From contig CAMNAH010000012.1 of NCBI GenBank assembly GCA_946530775.1, positions 1 to 13,591 on the forward strand: a DNA stretch of 13,591 nucleotides. Direction: 5' to 3'. Of the stretch, positions 1-5,746 are shown one piece after another. A program made the translations under genes and the position numbers. The stretch is from an uncultured Coriobacteriales bacterium (GTDB taxonomy: Bacteria; Actinomycetota; Coriobacteriia; Coriobacteriales; Atopobiaceae). The notes below the pieces were generated by a model that was not told where the DNA came from, made no database searches, and saw nothing but the letters and a program-made list of their open reading frames with translations. Within the stretch, counting starts at the first letter, position 1. Every line of letters starts with the position of its first letter.

Positions 1-272
1 CTGGCGGGGTGACCCGACGGAAAGCGCCGCAGAAAAGAAGACTCCCGCTGCCCGCGCAAGCGGGTGAGAGAAAAGCTGAAACGGTGGTGTAAGAGACCAC
101 CAGCATCCTGGCGACAGGGTGGCTTGGCAAGCCCCTTCCGGAGCAAACGCAAATAGGAGCGCCATGGTGTGGCCCGCACCGCGCTCGGGTTGCGCGCTTG
201 AGGCCTCTGGCAACAGCAGGTCCTAGATAAATGGCCGCCCACGACAGAACCCGGCTTACGGGCCCGCTTCGC
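1..272 (+). ncRNA. rnpB: RNase P RNA, 3' part (5' end outside the window)
   Basis: This is the catalytic RNA of ribonuclease P, which removes 5' leaders from pre-tRNAs. Seen in order are the bacterial core signatures: GACCCGACGGAAAG (11-24) followed by CCGCAGAAAAGAAGAC, GCTGAAACGGTGGTGTAAGA with its pairing ACCACCAGCA, the block GGAGCAAACGCAAATAGG (140-157), GCTTGAGGCC (196-205), CCTAGATAAATGGCCGCC (222-239), and the 3' universal segment ACAGAACCCGGCTTACGGGC (244-263). The order and wording match type A bacterial RNase P RNA. The 5' strand of P1 and the specificity-domain start lie upstream of base 1. The exact 3' end is inferred, because its P1 partner is not visible. No T-rich intrinsic terminator directly follows it. 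Confidence 0.95.
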
Positions 273-308
273 ACCTTCCCTCTCCGCGCAATCGGCTATA
301 TTTTGATT

Positions 309-326
309 CGAGCGCCCATGCGCTCG
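309..326. repeat. Short perfect hairpin between rnpB and the hydrolase gene
   Basis: CGAGCGC and GCGCTCG form a perfect 7-bp stem with a 4-nt loop (CCAT). It sits about 40 bases after RNase P RNA and 15 bases before the ribosome binding site of the next gene. No T-run follows on the + strand, so it is not a canonical terminator. It may be a leader hairpin, or a weak end signal for rnpB. That role is inference; the pairing is seen. Confidence 0.4.
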
Positions 327-353
327 GCAGGTTGTGCATCGAGGAGGAGAGCC

Positions 354-1259
354 ATGAAGTTCAAGACACCCGAGCGTCGCGAATACTATGCCAAATACGA
401 GCGCGTACCCACCAGAAACGACGTAAACGGCTGGTTCGAGACCTACCGGCTGCCCGGCAACGTGCTGGGCACCTGCGAAGTGCAGCATCTCCAGGAGGTC
501 AACCACTTCATCATCCTGGGATCCGAGCGCAGCCTCGTGCTCGATGCGGGCCTGGGCATCGTGAACTCCAAGCCCCTCATCGACGAGCTCTGCCCCAACG
601 ACTACCAGATCATCAACTGCCACCGCCACTTCGACCACGCCGGCAACGACTGGCGCTTCGACGAGGTCCTCATCGCAGACGAGAAGGGCGCCATCGAGCA
701 GGCGCGCACCGGCGTGGCGCACAAGTACCTCGCCAACCAGAGCGATCCCGACATGTTCGTGTTCGACTACCCCGAGGGATTTGCGCCCGACGAGTACTGG
801 ATCCGCCCCTTCAACGCGCGCACCGTCGAGGACGGGCACATCTTCGACCTGGGCGATCGCAAAGTCGAGGTCGTCTACACGCCCGGCCACACCGAGGACC
901 ACATCATGCTCTACGATCACGCGCACGACATCCTCTTCTCGGGCGACATGGTCTACCTCGACGTGATCTACGCGCAGTTCGGCAACGACATCATGGGCCA
1001 CTCCGACATAGATGCCTACATCGCCTCGCTCGACAAGATCGCCGAGCGCTTCCCCAACGTGCGCTACATCTACACCTCGCACAACGACTTCTCGGTGCCC
1101 GTCGATTCGATCGGACGCATCCGCGAGGCGCTTATCGCCGTGCGCGACGGCACCGCAACCGGCGAGCCGCTCCACGACGAGAAGTTCGGCTACTATGACG
1201 ATCCCGAGACCATGAAGGAGTACATGTTCGGGGATTTCTCGATCGTCTATAAGAAGTAA
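354..1259 (+). CDS. MBL-fold metallo-hydrolase
   Basis: This is a 301-residue protein of the metallo-beta-lactamase superfamily, cytoplasmic by its lack of a signal peptide. The metal ligands are all visible: the HxHxDH motif HRHFDH (H90, H92, D94, H95), H179 in the TPGHTEDH stretch, D198 in FSGDMVY, and H243 in YTSHND. This is the full set for a dinuclear metal centre, so it should be an active hydrolase. The family covers glyoxalase II-like, lactonase, arylsulfatase-like and other activities, and the substrate cannot be read from the sequence. The start at 354 is chosen because GAGGAGGAGA (341-350) lies just upstream. An in-frame ATG at 231 falls inside RNase P RNA and is rejected. The gene is the first after rnpB, and an inverted repeat follows it. 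Confidence 0.88.
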   Translation: MKFKTPERREYYAKYERVPTRNDVNGWFETYRLPGNVLGTCEVQHLQEVNHFIILGSERSLVLDAGLGIVNSKPLIDELCPNDYQIINCHRHFDHAGNDWRFDEVLIADEKGAIEQARTGVAHKYLANQSDPDMFVFDYPEGFAPDEYWIRPFNARTVEDGHIFDLGDRKVEVVYTPGHTEDHIMLYDHAHDILFSGDMVYLDVIYAQFGNDIMGHSDIDAYIASLDKIAERFPNVRYIYTSHNDFSVPVDSIGRIREALIAVRDGTATGEPLHDEKFGYYDDPETMKEYMFGDFSIVYKK

Positions 1260-1270
1260 GCGCAGGTAGC

Positions 1271-1313
1271 GGGCGTATCGGACGGGTTTTCTCGGTCCCG
1301 GCGCGATACGCCC
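1271..1313. repeat. 10-bp inverted repeat after the MBL gene
   Basis: GGGCGTATCG (1271-1280) and CGATACGCCC (1304-1313) are perfect complements. A second possible inner pairing, CGGG (1283-1286) with CCCG (1297-1300), lies within the 23-nt interval. It begins 11 bases after the MBL stop codon, where a transcription terminator would be expected. No T-run follows the stem on either strand, so it is at best a non-canonical terminator or an RNA-stabilising 3' hairpin. Confidence 0.5.
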
Positions 1314-1334
1314 CTCCCGATAAAAACTGAAACA

Positions 1335-1343
1335 TGGTATCTT
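1335..1343 (+). promoter_or_regulatory. Candidate extended -10 promoter for the ROK-like gene
   Basis: TGGTATCTT has the extended -10 form TGn followed by TATCTT (1338-1343). No recognisable -35 hexamer lies 17 bases upstream, which extended -10 promoters can tolerate. It lies about 30 bases before the GTG start of the next gene and after the preceding inverted repeat. This is a pattern match only. Confidence 0.3.
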
Positions 1344-1374
1344 TTCTCTATGCAATCGCGGCAGAGGGGGACGC

Positions 1375-2247
1375 GTGGCTTTTCTCGGCATAGACATCGC
1401 CAGCTCCACCACTCGTGCGGCCCTCATCGACGAGGACCTGCACATGCTTGCACTTGCAAACGTTCCCACCCACATAGACGGCACCTTCCAGACCACGGTC
1501 GAGGACGTGTATGCCGTCGCGGGCAAGGCGCTCGCGCAGGCGGGGTTCCGCCCCGGCGCCATCGAGGCGATGTGCGTGAGCGTCTCGGGCGTGGTAGACG
1601 ACGAGACCGGCCGCGCCTTCTCCCCCGCCCTCGAGTGGATCGAGCCCATGCCGGTGCGCGTCATCGTGCGCAAGCACATCGCCGCACCCGTCTTTCTCGT
1701 CAACGATGCGCAGGCAGCCGCCCTGGGCGAGGCCTACTACGGCGCCGGCATGCCCTACGACCGCTTCGCGCTCGTGCGCATGGGCAACCTCATCGAGATC
1801 GCCATGGTGATGGGCGGCAAGCCCGTCGAGACCTACGACCTGCCCGCGCAGGCGGCGACCGAGGGCGAGTTCCTCCTCGAAGCCCATGAGCTCATGGTGC
1901 CCGATGCCAACGATACGCTCGACCTCTCGGGTATCGGCCTCGGCATGATCCGCTCCTCGCAGATCATGGAGGAGGCGCAGCGCGGCAACGCGGTGGCCAT
2001 CCACGCCATGGACTGGCTCGCCGGGCGCATCGCCGAGTGCGTGGTGGACTACACCACCGAGCACGCCCCGCAGGCCCTCATCGTGGCGGGAGCCACGCAG
2101 CGCGACCAGAACCACTTGGGCCGCCTCGTCACGCGCAAGCTCGCCGAGACGCGCTCGGCCATCGCGGGCATCCCCGTCGAGAGCGCCGCGCTCGGAAACG
2201 ATGCCAAAGCCTTCGGCGCGGCCATCATCGCCCTGCAGCGCGCCTAG
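1375..2247 (+). CDS. ROK/ASKHA-like protein with degenerate ATP-binding motifs
   Basis: This 290-residue protein has the overall pattern of a ROK-family sugar kinase or transcriptional-regulator sugar domain. An N-terminal strand GIDIASSTTRAALI (5-18) occupies the phosphate-1 position, and FLVNDAQAAALGEAYYG (107-123) matches the ROK segment around the catalytic Asp, here D111. A C-terminal LIVAGATQRDQNHL (235-248) and final AKAFGAAI resemble the adenosine-site region. However, the usual DxGGTK is replaced by DIASSTT. The Gly-rich GTGIGgG loop is replaced by RMGNLIEIAMVMGG (135-148), and the zinc motif CxCGxxGC is absent. There is no N-terminal helix-turn-helix. It may therefore be a non-catalytic sugar-binding or scaffold relative; this is inference. 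The GTG start follows a GGGGG purine run (1366-1370). Confidence 0.6.
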   Translation: MAFLGIDIASSTTRAALIDEDLHMLALANVPTHIDGTFQTTVEDVYAVAGKALAQAGFRPGAIEAMCVSVSGVVDDETGRAFSPALEWIEPMPVRVIVRKHIAAPVFLVNDAQAAALGEAYYGAGMPYDRFALVRMGNLIEIAMVMGGKPVETYDLPAQAATEGEFLLEAHELMVPDANDTLDLSGIGLGMIRSSQIMEEAQRGNAVAIHAMDWLAGRIAECVVDYTTEHAPQALIVAGATQRDQNHLGRLVTRKLAETRSAIAGIPVESAALGNDAKAFGAAIIALQRA

Positions 2248-2289
2248 CTGGGGCGATACATCTTTCAGCTCCTTATTTAAAACGAACGC

Positions 2290-2318
2290 TTGTTCTTGTC
2301 CACCCCTTGCCGTATAGT
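2290..2318 (+). promoter_or_regulatory. Sigma-70-type promoter of the ORF6N gene
   Basis: TTGTTC (2290-2295) and TATAGT (2313-2318) are separated by exactly 17 bases, which is a good match to a housekeeping promoter. Transcription would begin near 2325, inside the inverted repeat at 2321-2342. The position between the ROK-like stop and the ORF6N start suggests the gene, and perhaps the radical SAM pair behind it, has its own transcript. Confidence 0.6.
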
Positions 2319-2320
2319 GG

Positions 2321-2342
2321 GAATCGAACACATATTCGATTC
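2321..2342. promoter_or_regulatory. Operator-like perfect inverted repeat at the ORF6N transcription start
   Basis: GAATCGAA (2321-2328) and TTCGATTC (2335-2342) are perfect 8-bp inverted arms separated by CACATA. The repeat begins 2 bases after the -10 hexamer and ends 2 bases before the ribosome binding site CGGAGG (2345-2350). A dimeric repressor bound here would block initiation, and in RNA it would be a hairpin next to the ribosome site. Autoregulation by the DNA-binding protein encoded just downstream is the simplest inference. Confidence 0.5.
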
Positions 2343-2355
2343 TTCGGAGGCAAGC

Positions 2356-3336
2356 ATGGGCGTTGCCAATACCCTCGCCATCGCAGATTCACAGGAGCTG
2401 CAGGACAAGATCCACGTCATACGCGGACAGCAGGTCATGCTCGACTTCGACCTCGCGCAGATATACGGATACTCCACGAAGGCCTTCAATCAGCAGGTCA
2501 GGCGCAATATCGAGAAGTTCCCAAACGACTTCATGTTCCAGCTTACGCGTGAGGAGACGGGCCTCATTTCAAGGTCACAAATTGTGACCTTGAACGAATC
2601 CGGCAACCTGCGCGGATCAAACGCCAAGTATCTTCCCCACGCCTTCACCGAGCAGGGCATCTACATGCTCATGACCGTGCTCAAAGGCGACTTGGCGACG
2701 CAGCAGAGCATAACACTCATCCGCCTTTTCAAAAGCATGAAAGACTCCCTCTCGAACGATCGGACATTCCTCAGCGCGCAGGGATACCAAGCGCTCGCCG
2801 ATAAGCTCGAGCAGCACGATCGGCTGCTTGGTGAGCACGGAAGAAGGCTGCTCGAGCTTGAAGGTTCCTTCGAAGCCTCAAAAGCGCACGGTGAGATTCT
2901 CCTCCTCTGCAATGAACGCTTCACCGCAGATCGAGCCTACCAGCAGATTTACGGACATGCGAACGCAAACATCATCCTCATCGACGACTACATCTCATCG
3001 AAAACGCTCCAGCATCTCGCACATGCACCTGCAAACGCCGACATTCGGGTTATCAGCGATAACAAAAGCTCGGATAAACTTCGCCTGTCCGAATTCCAAG
3101 ATTTCTCAGCCGAATACCCCGAGCTGCACCTCGAGTTCAACAGATCGTGCGGGATGATTCACGATCGCTACGTTGTCCTCGATCATGGGACCAGCACGAT
3201 GCGCGTATTCCATTGCGGAACAAGCAGCAAGGATGCCGGCACCCGCATGACGAGCATTACCGAACTGCACGATATCGCAGCGTATGACGACATCATCGCA
3301 GAGCTGCTCTCCAATCCCCCACTTGCATTGAGATAG
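2356..3336 (+). CDS. ORF6N domain protein with PLD-like C-terminal domain
   Basis: This 326-residue protein begins with an ORF6N domain (about 18-125), the DNA-binding module of phage antirepressor-type proteins. Its signature IRGQQVMLDFDLAQIYG (22-38), followed by VRRNIEKFPNDFMFQLT (48-64) and YLPHAFTEQGIYMLMTVLKG (92-111), is clear. A helical linker with coiled-coil character follows (about 140-175). The C-terminal part (about 187-326) resembles the phospholipase D-like domain often joined to ORF6N. Strand-helix patterns lead to HDRYVVLD (269-276) and FHCGTSSKDAGTRMTS (285-300); the canonical HxK is replaced by HxR, so nuclease activity is doubtful. The start at 2356 has CGGAGG five bases upstream. 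The gene is visibly AT-richer than its neighbours, with AAA, ATA and AGA codons, which points to acquisition from a phage or mobile element. No integrase or phage structural gene is nearby. Confidence 0.85.
   Translation: MGVANTLAIADSQELQDKIHVIRGQQVMLDFDLAQIYGYSTKAFNQQVRRNIEKFPNDFMFQLTREETGLISRSQIVTLNESGNLRGSNAKYLPHAFTEQGIYMLMTVLKGDLATQQSITLIRLFKSMKDSLSNDRTFLSAQGYQALADKLEQHDRLLGEHGRRLLELEGSFEASKAHGEILLLCNERFTADRAYQQIYGHANANIILIDDYISSKTLQHLAHAPANADIRVISDNKSSDKLRLSEFQDFSAEYPELHLEFNRSCGMIHDRYVVLDHGTSTMRVFHCGTSSKDAGTRMTSITELHDIAAYDDIIAELLSNPPLALR
2568..2594. repeat. 27-bp perfect palindrome inside the ORF6N gene
   Basis: TTCAAGGTCACAA (2568-2580) and TTGTGACCTTGAA (2582-2594) are perfect 13-bp inverted arms around a single A at 2581. 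It encodes residues 71-80 (ISRSQIVTLN), between the two conserved blocks of the ORF6N domain. An unbroken palindrome of this length within a coding region is unlikely by chance. It may be an intragenic operator, a recombination site or an mRNA hairpin. Confidence 0.85.
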
Positions 3337-3345
3337 GACGCCGCG

Positions 3346-4716
3346 ATGGACACCTACACCAAGCTCGGCATACTCGCCGATGCCGCGAAATACGATGTGG
3401 CCTGCACCTCGTCGGGGGTCGATCGCGGGCCTGCAGCAGGCAAGCTCGGCACGGCGTCCGCGGGCGGCCTTTGCCACTCCTTCACGGCCGACGGCCGCTG
3501 CATCACGCTGCTCAAGGTGCTTCTCTCCAACGCCTGCTCCTACGACTGCGCCTACTGCGTCAACCGCCGTTCGGCAAGCGTGCAGCGCGCCACCTTCACC
3601 GGGCGCGAGCTGGCCGAGCTCACGGTCGATTTCTACAAGCGCAACTACATCGAGGGGCTGTTCCTCTCCTCCGGGGTGCTCGGCACGCCCGACGCAACCT
3701 CCGAGCGCATGATCGAGTGCCTGCGGATCCTCCGCGAGGAGCTGCGCTTCAACGGCTATGTGCACGCCAAGATCATCCCGGGCACGCATCCCGACCTCGT
3801 GGATGCGCTGGGACGTCTGGCCGACCGCCTCTCCGTCAACCTCGAGCTTCCCAGCAAGCACTCGCTCGAGACGCTCTGCCCCGATAAGACCTCCGCAGAA
3901 ATCGCGCGTCCCATGGCGCAGATCCGCTCCTCGCGCGACGAGGAGGCACGCGCCCTCTCGGGTGGCAGGAAGGCGCTCCAGGCCCCTCAGAAGCCCTACG
4001 ACGGTTCCTCTCCCCTTCCCGTGCAGTCTCACGGCATGACGCTCACCCTGCGCCCACATGCCGCCGTGGCGGCCTCTCGGCGCGCCTTCGCCCCCGCCGG
4101 CCAGTCGACGCAGCTCATCGTCGGCGCCACGCCCGAGGACGACAACCACATACTCCAGCTCTCGCGCTCGCTCTACGAGCGGTTCGACCTCAAGCGCGTG
4201 TTCTTCTCGGCCTACATGCCCATCATGGACGACGAGCGCCTGCCCGGCGCCGAGACGCCCGTGCCGCTGCGCCGCGAGCACCGCCTCTACCAGGCCGATT
4301 GGCTCATGCGCTACTACGCGTTCTCGCCCGACGAGCTCGCCACGCCCAGCGAGCCCTGGCTCGACCTGGAGGTCGACCCCAAGCTGGCGTGGGCGCTGCG
4401 CAACATCGAGCGCTTCCCCGTGGAGGTGATGGACGCTCCGCTCGAGCTGCTGTTGCGCGTGCCCGGCATAGGGCCCGTGGGCGCGCGGCGCATCATCCGC
4501 GCCCGGCGCACCAAGCGCCTCTCGTTCGACGACCTCAAGGCGCTCAACATCACGCTCAAACGGGCACGGCACTTTCTCACCTGCGCGGGCGCGCGCGACC
4601 GCGCATGCCCGCTCGACGGCGAGCTCATCAGGAGGAGGGTGGTGGAAGATGCCCAGGCAAGCGCCTACAACAGCACGCGGCGGCGCATCGAAGCGGCACA
4701 GCCCCGCCTCTTCTGA
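3346..4716 (+). CDS. Radical SAM protein with C-terminal HhH, putative DNA repair/modification
   Basis: This 456-residue enzyme belongs to the family described as putative DNA modification/repair radical SAM protein (TIGR03916-like, by recall). The CxxxCxxC cluster motif is C64, C68, C71 (CSYDCAYCVNRR), which would bind the [4Fe-4S] cluster for S-adenosylmethionine cleavage. Family blocks KYDVACTSSG (15-24), GLCHSFTADGRCITLLKVLL (41-60), ELPSKHSLETLCP and AGQSTQLIVGATPEDD are present. A helix-hairpin-helix, LLRVPGIGPVGARRI (369-383), near the C-terminus supports DNA binding. Residues about 200-248 appear to be an Arg/Pro-rich insertion relative to the family. The start ATG is 9 bases after the ORF6N stop, with no strong ribosome site visible, so coupling to that gene is possible. 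The 3' end overlaps the DUF4130 gene by 68 bases. The substrate is unknown. Confidence 0.85.
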   Translation: MDTYTKLGILADAAKYDVACTSSGVDRGPAAGKLGTASAGGLCHSFTADGRCITLLKVLLSNACSYDCAYCVNRRSASVQRATFTGRELAELTVDFYKRNYIEGLFLSSGVLGTPDATSERMIECLRILREELRFNGYVHAKIIPGTHPDLVDALGRLADRLSVNLELPSKHSLETLCPDKTSAEIARPMAQIRSSRDEEARALSGGRKALQAPQKPYDGSSPLPVQSHGMTLTLRPHAAVAASRRAFAPAGQSTQLIVGATPEDDNHILQLSRSLYERFDLKRVFFSAYMPIMDDERLPGAETPVPLRREHRLYQADWLMRYYAFSPDELATPSEPWLDLEVDPKLAWALRNIERFPVEVMDAPLELLLRVPGIGPVGARRIIRARRTKRLSFDDLKALNITLKRARHFLTCAGARDRACPLDGELIRRRVVEDAQASAYNSTRRRIEAAQPRLF

Positions 4717-5722
4717 CGCAGCCCTCGCCGCAGTCATACTGCCCGACGGGCCCGACACGGTCGATGCGGCCGTGATGGACCTCACGCGCGCCTGCGCGCG
4801 GGGACGTTCGGCGCTGCTCTCCTGCGAGCCCTCCCTCGAGGGGGTGCTCGGCGCCGTGGGCGTGGCCTATCTCGCCCGCGTGGACGAAGAGCATGTGCGG
4901 CTCGTGAGCTCGGCGTGCGCGCAGCCGCGCCTCGATGAGAACGTGGTGGGGCCCTATGCGGTGGACGACCGTATGCTCGCGCTCTCGGGGCGCGTGTGGC
5001 GCGGGCTCTTCAGGAAGGTGGCCACCGGCTGCCCGCGTGCGCGCGAGAACCGCTGCCCCGACAACTGCGAGGGATCGTGCGTCTCGAAGATCGCCTATGC
5101 CTGCGCGGCGGACGACCCCTCCGTGCCCGAAGCGGTCCACCGCTATGCGCGGCTCGCCTTCAAAGCGGGGCCCGCGATCGCCGGCATGGTGTCCGATCCG
5201 GCGGTGGTCAAGCTCGACAGCCTGGCCCGTCTCGTCATCAACGAGTGCGAGCGCACGCGGCAGTTCACGCGCTTCTCGCTTCTGGCCGACGGCTCGTATC
5301 TGGCATCGTTCAGGCCCAAGGCCGACACCGTACCGTTCGTGGCCACGTATTTCGCCAAGCGCATGGTGCCCGAGCGGTTCTGCCTGGTCGACCCCGTACA
5401 CTGCACGGCGGCGTTGCACGAGGCGGGCGCCAAGCGCTGCCAGATCGTGCGCCTCGACCAGGCCCTCGCCGACGAGCTCGCCGCCCGCGACGACTTCTCC
5501 TCGGACGAGCAGTACGTGCGCGCCATGTGGAAGCGCCTCTACGATGGGCTTTCGCTCGGCGGCCGCGGCAAGGACGAGCGCGGCTACGACCTGCGCGCCA
5601 GCTGGATGCCCAAGCGCTTCTGGGACGGCCTGTTCGAGCTCGACCCGCGCTCGGCAAACCCCGGCTCGCAGGTGCCCAAACGCTATCAGGGCGCCCGCAA
5701 GGACGCCCTGAAACAAGGTTGA
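4649..5722 (+). CDS. DUF4130 protein, probable DNA metabolism partner of the radical SAM enzyme
   Basis: This 357-residue protein carries a DUF4130 domain (TIGR03915-like, by recall), a family that co-occurs with the radical SAM/HhH protein and in some genomes is fused to a uracil-DNA glycosylase-like domain. Family-like segments are SLEGVLGAVGVAYL (62-75), LARLVINECERTRQFTRFSL (192-211), PFVATYFAKRM (229-239), and the C-terminal YVRAMWKRLYDG (289-300) with WMPKRFWDGLFEL (319-331). Between the N-terminal part and the core is a Cys-rich stretch with C128, C136, C140, C144 and C152, which could hold a metal. No glycosylase domain is fused here. The ATG at 4649 is supported by AGGAGGAGGG (4630-4639) nine bases upstream, inside the radical SAM gene. 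The first 50 residues look unstructured, so a later start cannot be excluded. Confidence 0.8.
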   Translation: MPRQAPTTARGGASKRHSPASSDAALAAVILPDGPDTVDAAVMDLTRACARGRSALLSCEPSLEGVLGAVGVAYLARVDEEHVRLVSSACAQPRLDENVVGPYAVDDRMLALSGRVWRGLFRKVATGCPRARENRCPDNCEGSCVSKIAYACAADDPSVPEAVHRYARLAFKAGPAIAGMVSDPAVVKLDSLARLVINECERTRQFTRFSLLADGSYLASFRPKADTVPFVATYFAKRMVPERFCLVDPVHCTAALHEAGAKRCQIVRLDQALADELAARDDFSSDEQYVRAMWKRLYDGLSLGGRGKDERGYDLRASWMPKRFWDGLFELDPRSANPGSQVPKRYQGARKDALKQG

Positions 5723-5746
5723 GCTTATGGTGCGCGGGCAGAAGCG

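Noticed and set aside
231..353. N-terminal extension of the MBL protein from ATG 231
   Set aside because: It lies within RNase P RNA and has no ribosome site; ATG 354 has GAGGAGGAGA upstream and begins the family-like sequence.
2246..2279. Terminator after the ROK-like gene
   Set aside because: Only a 5-bp AGCTG/CAGCT stem with a 15-base loop is visible before a weak T-rich stretch; support is insufficient.
3106..4785. Long open frame of 559 codons on the - strand
   Set aside because: It is antisense to the radical SAM and ORF6N genes, has low-complexity Gly/Ala/Arg/Glu content from GC-rich codons, and shows no domain.
4628..5716. - strand open frame of 362 codons opposite the DUF4130 gene
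   Set aside because: It is an antisense shadow of a recognised family gene in high-GC DNA.
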